Source: Betaproteobacteria bacterium UBA5216 (GTDB taxonomy: Bacteria; Pseudomonadota; Gammaproteobacteria; Burkholderiales; SG8-41). From it: a DNA stretch of 64,000 nucleotides. The stretch covers positions 1-64,000 of the forward strand of contig DHVE01000044.1 in assembly GCA_002412495.1 (NCBI GenBank), given 5' to 3'. The notes below the pieces were generated by a model, which saw nothing but the letters and a program-made list of their open reading frames with translations, ran no database searches and had not been told where the DNA came from. Positions 34,362 to 42,566 of this stretch are shown here, piece by piece. The number at the start of each line of letters is the position of its first letter. Position 1 is the stretch's first letter. The position numbers and the translations under genes are program-made.

Positions 34362-36098
34362 ATGTTCGACGCCAAAGACGGTTTTTATCAGGCCCTGTGG
34401 CCACGCAGCCCGCGCCAGACCAAAGTAAAGGCGCTGGCGAAGCGCCTTGACACGCTGGACGGCAAAACCATCGCGACGGTGTGGGACCAGGTGTTCCGCG
34501 GCGATGAAGTGTTTTCGTTTCTCGAAGAAGGCATCAAGGCACGTTATCCCGGCGCCAAGTTCGTGAGCTGGAAGGAATTCGGCAACACGCATGGCAGCGA
34601 CGAGCGCGCGGTGGTGGCGGCATTGCCGCAGAAATTCAAAGAAAAAGGAGTCGATGCCGTCATCTCCGGCATGGGCTGTTGAGGCAGCTGCACGCCCGCC
34701 GTGTTGCGGGCCAGTGCATCGGGTGAAGCGGCGGGTTTCCCGTCGTCAACGCTGGTGGGCGAAGGTTTCATGACGCTGGCGGTTGCCGCGTCCAAAGGGC
34801 TGGGCATGCCCAATCTACCGGTGGCGAAGGTGGTGGGCCACCCCGGCGTGCAGAGCAAGGAGCAACTGCGCAAGAACACGCTTGAGGTGACGTTGCAGCA
34901 CGTGATCGACAATCTGCTGACGCCGCCCAAGGGCGCCACCACGGACAACGAGCCGGGCGCGCGCGATATCGTGGTGGAAGGCAGCTTCGACGAGATCAAC
35001 GATTATTTTTATCGCCACGAGTTGTCCGACGGCTTGCCCATCGTGCCGCCCACGCCGCAAAAGATCGAGCAGTTTCTGCGGTTCACCGACCGCAAGGCCG
35101 ACGAGTCACTCGGCAATATGTTGCCCGACAGCCGCGCCGCGACCATCTGGAGCATCGCGGTCAACGGCGTCATGGCCGGCTGCCGTCCGGAATACATGCC
35201 GGTGCTGGTGGCGCTGGTCGAGGCGATGGTGGACCACGGTTATGGCGTCGAGCACAGCGGAAATACGCCGGGCGGCGAGACGCTGATCATTCTCAATGGC
35301 GACATCATCAAGCAACTCGATTTTAATTACACGCAGGGCGTGATGCGCGACGGCTTTATCGCCAACACATCGGTGGGTCGATTCTGGCGCTTGTATCTGC
35401 GCAACGTCGCGGGTTTCTTGCCGCACAAAAACGACAAGGCAACCTTCGGCAACACCTGGCGCGTGGTGGTCGCGGAAAACGAAGACGTGGTGAAAAAAAT
35501 CGGCTGGCAACCCACCAGTACGGATTTCGGCTTCAAGGCGGGCGACAACACCGTGATGATTTCGCGCCACACCGGCGGCAATCACATCTCTTCGGTGTCG
35601 GGCGCCACGGCGCTGGAGATGATGCCGTATATTTGTGACGCGGTAGTTCGGCAATACTCCTGGCAATTGATGTTCTCCACCGGGCAGGGCCTCAATACGC
35701 TGCGTCCGCAACTGCTGCTCTCGCCGCTGATCGCGGAGGCCATTGCCGCGTCGGGCTGGAGCAAATGCGATTTTCAGAAGCACTTGTGGGAGCATGCGCG
35801 CGTGCCCGCGAGCCAGTGGGAGCGCATACAGCGCGACTGGACGCAAAAGCCGCTGTGGGATCTGAAGGCCGCGGTGGCTGCGGGCGATATTCCCAAGGTT
35901 TATCACGAGTCGGATGATCCCGATCGTCTGGTGCCGATGGTGTGGCGGCCGGAGGATTTCCTCACCTGCGTGACGGGCGATCCTGCGCGCAACAGCATCT
36001 ACGTGTTTGCGCACAACGGCGTGCTGGGCTTTCCAACGTGCAAGCAGATTCAGTTGCCGAAAAACTGGGAGCAGTTGCTGGCGGAAGTGAAGAAGTAA
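34362..36098 (+). CDS. UGSC-motif selenoprotein (in-frame UGA at codon 107), fused to a large domain of unknown function
   Basis: Read through the TGA at 34,680–34,682, this is one 578-residue protein with the motif C106-U107-G108-S109-C110, i.e. selenocysteine-Gly-Ser-Cys. That matches the family I recall as 'UGSC family (seleno)protein'. Codons stay in frame and protein-like on both sides (VDAVISGMGC before, GSCTPAVLRASASGE after). A SECIS-like hairpin starts seven bases after the TGA. Residues 1–170 form the UGSC domain. The rest (from about LSDGLPIVPPTP onward) is a conserved-looking domain without a function known to me. The ATG at 34,362 follows AGGAG by nine bases. A redox role for the U/C pair is inferred. 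The alternative is a nonsense-mutated or wrongly sequenced gene. Confidence 0.85.
34689..34718 (+). promoter_or_regulatory. SECIS-like hairpin for selenocysteine insertion
   Basis: TGCAC (34,689–34,693) pairs with GTGCA (34,714–34,718) and GCCCGC (34,694–34,699) pairs perfectly with GCGGGC (34,706–34,711). A two-base bulge (CA) lies on the 3' side and the apical loop is CGTGTT. The loop has a G in its second position, 18 bases after the UGA, inside the 16–37-base range described for bacterial SECIS elements. It lies wholly within the coding sequence. Confidence 0.8.
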
Positions 36099-36141
36099 AC
36101 GGCGCGTCGTACGTTACGAACACACCAACCCCAACACCGTT

Positions 36142-36239
36142 ATTCTGGCGCAAGCCAGAATCCAGTTTGTTGCCCGCGCGAGAGCGCTGACTTCAACTGC
36201 AATGTGATGAACGATCTGGATTCTGGCTTGCGCCAGAAT
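36142..36239. repeat. Inverted-repeat element with REP-like hairpin arms
   Basis: Two exact 24-bp inverted arms (36,142–36,165 and 36,216–36,239) flank 50 bases. Each arm is itself a hairpin: TTCTGGC, loop GCAA, GCCAGAA. It lies between the convergent 3' ends of the selenoprotein and MFS genes, a typical place for REP/BIME-like elements. Confidence 0.85.
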
Positions 36240-36254
36240 GAGGTGGTGTTGTAA

Positions 36255-37475
36255 TTATTTGTTTTTATTGGAATTTCTTGGCGAAAGACAAGCCAGTGCT
36301 ATAACCGCCGGCAGTGCCAGCGACGCAAACGCCCACGCATAACTTTGCGTTATCCAATAGGTGTTGGCAAACACAATGGGGCCGATCATCTTGCCACCGT
36401 TGAGATAAACGAACATGCCGCTCAGCGCGGCAGTAGCCGAGCCCGCCGGCGCAAGGCGTCCCGCTTCGGCCAGCACCGTGCCGGCCCACGCACCGGTGGT
36501 GAATCCGAGCACCGCGAACAGCGCGTAGATCGTCAACAGTGGCCAGCCCGGTGCGATCCAGAGCGACATTACGCACGTCGCCAGCAGGATCGCGGCGTTC
36601 CACGACAGCACTCGCGCGGTGTTGCGCAGCGCATCGCAAAGCCAGCCCACCGCCACGCGCCCCAGCGCGCTCGCGACCTGCACCACGGTGAGCATGGCGC
36701 CCGCCGTGAGCAGATCCAGCTCGAACACTTTCACGCAGATCACCACGGCGTATGCGCTTACACAAAATTGCGCCCAGCAAAACGCGCTACCCGCCAGCGC
36801 GACGCGCCGCAGCGGTGGCAGGCGCCACACGGTAACCACATTCGCCAGCGGCTGCGGCGAGAGGACGTTGGCGGCGGCATCGCGATCATCGTCCCAGCGC
36901 TTGCGCCCGCGTTGCATCATCAGCACCACGCTGGCAAGCAGCAACACGCTGAGCAGCATGGCCCAGCGCCAGCCGAACGCCAGCGCAATGGCAGGCGCAA
37001 TCAGCGCGGCCGCCATGCCGCCGATGGGCACGCCGGTCTGCTGCAACGAAAAAATAAAGTTGCGCCGCTCCGGCGGTGAAAACCGCATCAGCAAATGCGA
37101 AAACGACGGTCCGATCAGCCCGTAACCAAAGCCCACCACCACCGCGCCCGCGGCGAGAAACGCAGGCATGGGCAACATCATCAGCGCCATGCCGGCGGCC
37201 ACACAGCCATGTCCCGCCTGATTGATGCGGCAGGCGCCAAAGCGCCGCGTGACATTGCCAAACCACGTCAGGGTGACCAGTTGGCCCACGCACACCAACG
37301 TAATGAAATAGCCGATCAGCGAGGCGTCGATGCGGTATTCGCGCGCCACCACCGGCGCCACCGCGGGCAGCACCAGCAGCGCCATCGACGCCATCACATG
37401 GCCGGTGAGCAGCGCGCCGACCAGAAAAAACAGCGAGATTTCCTTGCTCTGCGAGTTTGTGGCCGAATCCGTCAT
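36255..37475 (-). CDS. MFS transporter
   Basis: A 406-residue major facilitator with about twelve hydrophobic helices. The cytoplasmic loop between helices 2 and 3 reads FGNVTRRFGACR, a form of the MFS G-x-x-x-D/R-R-G motif. The ATG at 37,475 (MTDSATNSQ) gives a normal short N-terminus; a start at 37,532 would add 19 residues. The last codons (SNKNK-stop) fall in an AT-rich motif that recurs near other gene ends. Substrate unknown; its place among organic-acid genes suggests an anion/proton symporter. Confidence 0.85.
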   Translation of the reverse strand: MTDSATNSQSKEISLFFLVGALLTGHVMASMALLVLPAVAPVVAREYRIDASLIGYFITLVCVGQLVTLTWFGNVTRRFGACRINQAGHGCVAAGMALMMLPMPAFLAAGAVVVGFGYGLIGPSFSHLLMRFSPPERRNFIFSLQQTGVPIGGMAAALIAPAIALAFGWRWAMLLSVLLLASVVLMMQRGRKRWDDDRDAAANVLSPQPLANVVTVWRLPPLRRVALAGSAFCWAQFCVSAYAVVICVKVFELDLLTAGAMLTVVQVASALGRVAVGWLCDALRNTARVLSWNAAILLATCVMSLWIAPGWPLLTIYALFAVLGFTTGAWAGTVLAEAGRLAPAGSATAALSGMFVYLNGGKMIGPIVFANTYWITQSYAWAFASLALPAVIALACLSPRNSNKNK

Positions 37476-37582
37476 AGCCGTACTGTACCTGATAACCGCG
37501 TCGCGCAACCAAGGCGCGGCAACGGATTTCACGCGTTTGTGCGAACAAGGGATAATTGCGCACTCTTACCTAGGAGCAAACC

Positions 37583-38416
37583 ATGTTGATTGTTGATTCG
37601 CAGGTGCATGTGTGGGGCGCGAACACCGCCGAGCGGCCCTGGCCGGGGCGCGCGCATGCGCAGCGCGAAATTCCATTGGGCCACGAAGAACTGCTGCAAG
37701 AGATGAACGCGGCGGGTGTTGATCGCCTCGTGATCGTGCCGCCGTCGTGGGAAGGCGACCGTAATGATCTTGCGCTGGCCGCGGTCAAGGCGCATCCCAC
37801 GCGATTTGCCATCATGGGACGGTTTAATCCCGAAGCACCCGACGCCAAACAAACCATCCAAGGCTGGCGCAATCAACCCGGCATGCTCGGCATGCGGTTC
37901 TCGTTTCACATCCCCGTGTTGCAACAGCCGTTGATCGATGGCAAGTTCGACTGGGTGTGGGCGGAAGCCGAAAAACAAGGCATCGCGTTGATGATCCTGG
38001 TGCCGCAAAACATGGTGGCCACCATCGACACTGTGGCCGCGCGTTACCCGAATCTTAAAATCGTCATGGATCACATGTCGCTCACCAGCGGCAAACCGTT
38101 CGATGAAACGTTCCGCGATTTCGACAAGCTCCTGCCCATCGCCAAGCGCTCGAATGTCGCGGTGAAAGCCAGCGCGCTGCCTTGTTATTCGGATGAGCCG
38201 TATCCGTTCAAACGCGTGCAGGAATACGCACGCAAGGCGTACGAAGCATTTGGTGGCAAGCGCACCTTTTGGGGCAGCGATTTGTCGCGTTCGCCGGTGC
38301 CGTATCGGCAGCAAATCGACATGTGGCTGAAAGACGCGCCGTGGCTCAAGGCGGAGGACAAGGAATGGGTGATGGGGCGCGGCATTTGCGAGTGGTTGGG
38401 TTGGAAGCTGCCGTAA
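37583..38416 (+). CDS. Amidohydrolase family protein (TIM-barrel metal-dependent hydrolase)
   Basis: A 277-residue amidohydrolase-2-type barrel. The N-terminal metal motif is D5-x-x-x-H9 (VDSQVHVW); the usual DxHxH has a glutamine where a first histidine is common, as in lactonase-type members of this family. VMDHMSL and the catalytic-Asp segment FWGSDLSR follow. Likely reactions are lactone or decarboxylation chemistry on organic acids. TAGGAG precedes the ATG at 37,583. The stop overlaps the following Bug gene's start (TAATG), a second enzyme–Bug coupling in this window. Confidence 0.86.
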   Translation: MLIVDSQVHVWGANTAERPWPGRAHAQREIPLGHEELLQEMNAAGVDRLVIVPPSWEGDRNDLALAAVKAHPTRFAIMGRFNPEAPDAKQTIQGWRNQPGMLGMRFSFHIPVLQQPLIDGKFDWVWAEAEKQGIALMILVPQNMVATIDTVAARYPNLKIVMDHMSLTSGKPFDETFRDFDKLLPIAKRSNVAVKASALPCYSDEPYPFKRVQEYARKAYEAFGGKRTFWGSDLSRSPVPYRQQIDMWLKDAPWLKAEDKEWVMGRGICEWLGWKLP

Positions 38417-39399
38417 TGGCATCGGCGCGCGGCCTGCACTTTGTCGGCATGGTGTTTGCACTGTGCGCGCCTGCGTGGTTGCATGCGCAAACGGCGCCCG
38501 CGCGATGGCCCGAGCGCCCCGTGCGTTTTATCGTGCCGTTTCCGCCAGGCGGCGGCAGCGACGTGGTGGCACGTGCGGTGGCGATTAAATTGTCCGACGC
38601 TTGGGCGCAGCAGGTAGTGGTTGATAACCGCCCCGGCGCGGCAACCCTGCTCGGCACCGACCTCGCCGCGAAGGCGCCCGCGGATGGTTACACCCTGTTG
38701 ATGGCGTCCTCGAGCTATGCCATCAATCCGCATTTGCAAAAAAAAATGCCGTACGAAACGTTGAAGGACCACGCACCCGTAACGCAAGCGGCGTATCAGC
38801 CCTATGTGTTCGTCACGCATCCGTCGGTGCCCGCTCGCAACGTAAAGGAATTTCTCGCGCTGGCACGCGCCAAGCCGGGCACGCTCAACTTCGGATCGCC
38901 GGGCGCGGGCAGTGGCGGACATCTTGCGGTTGAACATTTTCGGTTGGCGAGCAACACGTCAATGACACACGTGCCTTATCGCGGCGGTGCGCCGGCGTTG
39001 ACCGATTTGATCGCCGGGCAAATTCAGTTCATGTTTCCCACCATGCTCGCCGTTGCGCCGCACACCCGCACGGGCAGGCTGCGCAGCCTCGCGGTATCCA
39101 GTGTGAAACGGTCATCGGTCATGCCTGATTTGCCGACCATCGCGGAATCCGGTTTGCCGGGATTCGAGGCAACGTCGTGGAACGGCCTGATGACACCGGC
39201 TGGCGTGCCCGCGCCCATCATCGCTAAAATTTATAAAGACGCCGTGCAGGCATTGCGCGCGCCCGACGTGCGCGACAAACTCGCCGCCGACGGCGCCGAA
39301 CCGGTCGCGAATTCGCCCGAGGAATTTTCCCGGCACATACGCAGCGAGTTTGAGAAGTGGGGCAGGGTGATCAAGGCCGCCGGGCTCAGGGCGGAATAA
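38416..39399 (+). CDS. Bug/TctC-family periplasmic substrate-binding protein 3
   Basis: A 327-residue Bug protein with a signal peptide (1–24, ending LHA-QT). The ligand loop is PFPPGGGSDVVAR, the second loop FGSPGAGSGGHLAVE, then HVPYRGGAPA. The start at 38,416 overlaps the amidohydrolase stop by one base; the frame is open further upstream into that gene, but the longer form has no signal peptide. Expected to deliver the amidohydrolase's substrate to the cell or to a sensor. Ligand unknown. Confidence 0.92.
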   Translation: MASARGLHFVGMVFALCAPAWLHAQTAPARWPERPVRFIVPFPPGGGSDVVARAVAIKLSDAWAQQVVVDNRPGAATLLGTDLAAKAPADGYTLLMASSSYAINPHLQKKMPYETLKDHAPVTQAAYQPYVFVTHPSVPARNVKEFLALARAKPGTLNFGSPGAGSGGHLAVEHFRLASNTSMTHVPYRGGAPALTDLIAGQIQFMFPTMLAVAPHTRTGRLRSLAVSSVKRSSVMPDLPTIAESGLPGFEATSWNGLMTPAGVPAPIIAKIYKDAVQALRAPDVRDKLAADGAEPVANSPEEFSRHIRSEFEKWGRVIKAAGLRAE

Positions 39400-39541
39400 G
39401 TGTCAAGGGCATTGTTCGATAAAAGTTAATTAAAAACAACAGGTTGCATTAATTCCATTACAAGCGCTCGCGTGCTTCCGCGTGCCACGCGCGATCAACT
39501 ACACTCATCGCTTGAAGCACAATGAAAAGGGAGCGGTCATT

Positions 39542-40495
39542 ATGAAACGAAGTTTTTTGGGTGCATTGTTGTGCGTGTTGTCGCTTGTTGGCATGCACAC
39601 ATACGCGCAGGCACCCGCCGACGGCTCCGTGCAGGAGAAACCGGTGCCGATCACGGTAACGGAAGTCGCGCCCGGATTGTTTTTTCAGTATCACCATCAG
39701 GAATCGAACAACGCATGGCTCGTGACCGATGAGGGTGTGCTGGTGATCGATTCACGCCAGCATCCGAAGCGCGCGGAGGAGTTGCTCGCGGCGATACGCA
39801 AGACCACCGACAAGCCGATTCGCTACGTAATCAACACGCACGCGCACGGTGATCACTACTTCGGCAACGCGGTGTTCAGGCGCGAAGGCGCTGTTTTCCT
39901 CGCGCATCGCGACACCGCCGTGATGATGAAGACGCATCATGGCGTGGAAATGAAGCGCCGCCAGGGTTATTTCAAGCAACAGAAATTCGATCCCGCCGAG
40001 GTGCGGCTGATCCTGCCGGATGTGACCTATGATGAAAAGCTCACCGGCACGCTGGGCGGGCGCGTGTTCGAGCTGATTTACCTGGGCGCCGGGCAGAATC
40101 CCGGCGATACGCTGGTGTATTTTCCGAAAGAGCGCGTGTTGTTTTCCGGCGGACCGTTCTCGAAAAATAGTTGGCCCAATCCGCAGTTCACGCCGTCGAT
40201 GTCCAATTGGGTGTCGATGTTAAGGCAGATGGCGGCGATGAATGTAGACAAGTATCTCGGCGGCCATGGCGACATAGGCGCGCGTCAGGATGTGTTGAAT
40301 GAGGCGCAAATGCTGTCCGACTTTGATGCCGGCATGCGCGCGGCGGTGAAAAAAAGCATGAGTCGCGAGGAGATTTACAAAAGCGCGCCGTTCGCGAAAT
40401 ACAAGGATGTGCGCAACTACTATCGCATGAATTTGTTCATCAACAGCTACCATCATTTTCTCACCACCGGCAAACCCGAAGTGGCAATGCCGTAG
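39542..40495 (+). CDS. Secreted metallo-beta-lactamase-fold protein with altered metal site
   Basis: A 317-residue MBL-fold protein with a Sec signal (1–23, ending TYA-QA). The first metal motif is intact: H100-x-H102-x-D104-H105. However the usual third histidine position (AH-T-x-GDT) reads A183-G184-Q185, and the bridging Asp position (SGD) reads S202-G203-G204, while the last histidine H242 (GGHGD) remains. One zinc site is therefore probably lost or remodelled. The ATG at 39,542 follows AAGGGAG; the frame is open to 39,482. It begins a run with two Bug proteins and a flavin monooxygenase. Function uncertain. Confidence 0.85.
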   Translation: MKRSFLGALLCVLSLVGMHTYAQAPADGSVQEKPVPITVTEVAPGLFFQYHHQESNNAWLVTDEGVLVIDSRQHPKRAEELLAAIRKTTDKPIRYVINTHAHGDHYFGNAVFRREGAVFLAHRDTAVMMKTHHGVEMKRRQGYFKQQKFDPAEVRLILPDVTYDEKLTGTLGGRVFELIYLGAGQNPGDTLVYFPKERVLFSGGPFSKNSWPNPQFTPSMSNWVSMLRQMAAMNVDKYLGGHGDIGARQDVLNEAQMLSDFDAGMRAAVKKSMSREEIYKSAPFAKYKDVRNYYRMNLFINSYHHFLTTGKPEVAMP

Positions 40496-40555
40496 CCAGC
40501 GATTCAATTTCGAATTCCGAATTCCGATTTTCGTTACGATTTCCGGGAAGCCCTC

Positions 40556-41536
40556 ATGATGTTTCGCCACGGCACTATTGCGTTCACGCTTGCCGCGCTG
40601 ACGTGTTCCAACTTTAGCGCGTTGGCCCAATCGTCCCAACTTTTGCCCACCCGCCCGATACGCGTGCTCGTCACGTACGCGCCCGGCGCCTCGACGGACA
40701 TCAATGCGCGCGCGATGGCGGCGAAGATGGGCGAAAACATGAAGCAGCAGTTCATCGTCGATAACCGGCCGGGCGCAAGCGGCATGCTGGCTACCGCGTT
40801 GCTGGCCAAATCCGCGCCCGATGGGCATACGCTGATGGTGGTTGATTCGGCGCACGGCGCGAATCCCGCCATCTATGACAACATGCCTTATGACACGCTG
40901 AAAGACATCGACAGCATCGGCATGATCGCGCGCCTGCCCATGGTGCTGCTGGTGACGCCATCGCTGCCGGTGAAATCGGTCAAGGAACTGGTGGCGTACG
41001 CAAAATCGAACCCAGGCAAGCTGAACTACGGTTCGGCGGGTACCGGCAGCGCGATGTTTCTGGTGGCGGAGCTGTTTAAATCCGCGGCGAGTATCGAGGT
41101 GACGCAGATCGCGTACAAAGGTGGCGGCCCGGCGATGGTTGATCTTGCGGGTGGGCAGATTCCTATGCTTTTTATCTCGGTGCTGGCCGGCATGCCGCTG
41201 GCGCAGTCCGGGCGCGCGCGTGCGCTCGGCGTGAGCAGCGCGGCGCGCGTGCCTTCGTATCCGGAGTTGCCCACTATCGCGGAATCGGGCGTACCCGGTG
41301 TGGATTTTTATCTGTGGCAGGCGATGCTCGTACCCGCTGGCGTACCGCGTGCTACCGTCGCGCAATTAAACGGCGAACTCAACAAGGCACTCAGCAATGC
41401 GGACGTTAAGGAGCGCATGATCCAGCAGGGCAATGAACTCATGGGCGGCACGCCGCAACAGGCCACGGCGTTTATCAGCGGGGAAATCGCCCGCTGGCGC
41501 AAGATCATCAAGCCCGAGATGCGTATTTCCCGATAG
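40556..41536 (+). CDS. Bug/TctC-family periplasmic substrate-binding protein 4
   Basis: A 326-residue Bug protein, signal peptide 1–25 (ending ALA-QS). It is the most divergent of the set in its loops: TYAPGASTDINAR keeps the Asp but loses PPGG, and the second loop YGSAGTGSAMFLVAE lacks the common His. A second in-frame ATG directly follows the first, so either may be used. Bug 5 follows 14 bases after its stop, giving a tandem pair that is far too diverged to be a recent copy. Confidence 0.9.
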   Translation: MMFRHGTIAFTLAALTCSNFSALAQSSQLLPTRPIRVLVTYAPGASTDINARAMAAKMGENMKQQFIVDNRPGASGMLATALLAKSAPDGHTLMVVDSAHGANPAIYDNMPYDTLKDIDSIGMIARLPMVLLVTPSLPVKSVKELVAYAKSNPGKLNYGSAGTGSAMFLVAELFKSAASIEVTQIAYKGGGPAMVDLAGGQIPMLFISVLAGMPLAQSGRARALGVSSAARVPSYPELPTIAESGVPGVDFYLWQAMLVPAGVPRATVAQLNGELNKALSNADVKERMIQQGNELMGGTPQQATAFISGEIARWRKIIKPEMRISR

Positions 41537-41550
41537 TCCGCGGAGGTTTT

Positions 41551-42519
41551 ATGCAACGCTCAGCCCTGACTCGCCTGCTTGCGATTGCTGCCGTGGTGTT
41601 GAGCGGCCACGCGGGCGGTCAAACCTATCCGATCAAACCGGTGCGCATGCTGGTGGGCTTCCCCGGCGGCAGCACCACCGACATCATCGCGCGTACCTAC
41701 GGCGCTAAATTGTCTGAACTGCTCGGCCGTCAGGTGGTGATAGAAAATCGTGCCGGTGCGGGCGCCAACATCGCGGCCGAGGCCGCCGCCAAATCCGCAC
41801 CCGATGGTTACACCACGTTGCTGGGCAGTCCAGGACTGGCGGTGAGCCCCGCGCTCTACAGCAAACTCGGTTACGACGCGCTGCGTGATCTGGCCGGCGT
41901 GGGGCAGGTGTCGGCCACGCCGCATATCATGGTGGTCAACAAATCGTTGCCGGTAAAAACGTTGCAGGAACTGATCGCGCTGGCGCGCGCGCGGCCGGGG
42001 CAGCTTAATTTTTCGTCGGCAGGTGCGGGCGGGTCGGATCATCTCGGCACGGAATTGTTAAGTTCCATGGCGGGTTTGAAAATGGTACACGTGCCGTACA
42101 AGGGCGGGCCGCAGGCGATCACCGATGTCATCGCGGGCGAGGTAGCGATGTATTTCGCCGCGATGCCGGTGGGCCTGCCGCTCTACAAGGCGGACAAGGT
42201 CAAGGCGCTGGCGGTATCGTCGGCGCAGCGCCTGCCATTTGTGCCGGAGCTGCCCACCGTGGCGCAGTCGGGTTTGCCCGGATTCGAGCACACGTTGTGG
42301 AGCGCGCTGCTGGTGCCGGCGGGCACGGCGCGTGACATCGTGATGCGGCTGAACGCCGAACTTGTCAAGGTGGCGAATACGCCGGAGTTGCGCGAGCGGT
42401 TAAATACGCTGGGCGCGGAAGCCGTGGTGACCAGCCCTGAGCAGTTCACCGCATTCCTCAAAAGCGAGACCGCGAAATACGGCAAAATCGTACGCGCGCT
42501 GGGATTGAAGGCCGATTGA
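41551..42519 (+). CDS. Bug/TctC-family periplasmic substrate-binding protein 5
   Basis: A 322-residue Bug protein with a signal peptide (1–25). The ligand loop is GFPGGSTTDIIAR, the second loop FSSAGAGGSDHLGTE and then HVPYKGGPQA. A GGAGG ribosome-binding site precedes the ATG at 41,551. It is the third gene of a likely operon: MBL-fold protein, Bug 4, Bug 5, flavin monooxygenase. The ligand is unknown but probably a substrate or product of the monooxygenase. Confidence 0.92.
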   Translation: MQRSALTRLLAIAAVVLSGHAGGQTYPIKPVRMLVGFPGGSTTDIIARTYGAKLSELLGRQVVIENRAGAGANIAAEAAAKSAPDGYTTLLGSPGLAVSPALYSKLGYDALRDLAGVGQVSATPHIMVVNKSLPVKTLQELIALARARPGQLNFSSAGAGGSDHLGTELLSSMAGLKMVHVPYKGGPQAITDVIAGEVAMYFAAMPVGLPLYKADKVKALAVSSAQRLPFVPELPTVAQSGLPGFEHTLWSALLVPAGTARDIVMRLNAELVKVANTPELRERLNTLGAEAVVTSPEQFTAFLKSETAKYGKIVRALGLKAD

Positions 42520-42566
42520 GAACGAATCGTTACGCAGTGTGGCAGTGATATGAAAGCCAAATCAAC

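Noticed and set aside
34701..36098. Separate gene starting at GTG 34,701 downstream of the UGA
   Set aside because: It is in the same frame as the upstream part, has no ribosome-binding site, and its 'start' lies in the loop of the SECIS-like hairpin; the joined selenoprotein reading explains both parts.
36345..37079. Long plus-strand frames opposite the MFS gene
   Set aside because: High-GC shadow frames rich in Arg, His and Gln; the minus-strand frame has twelve membrane helices.
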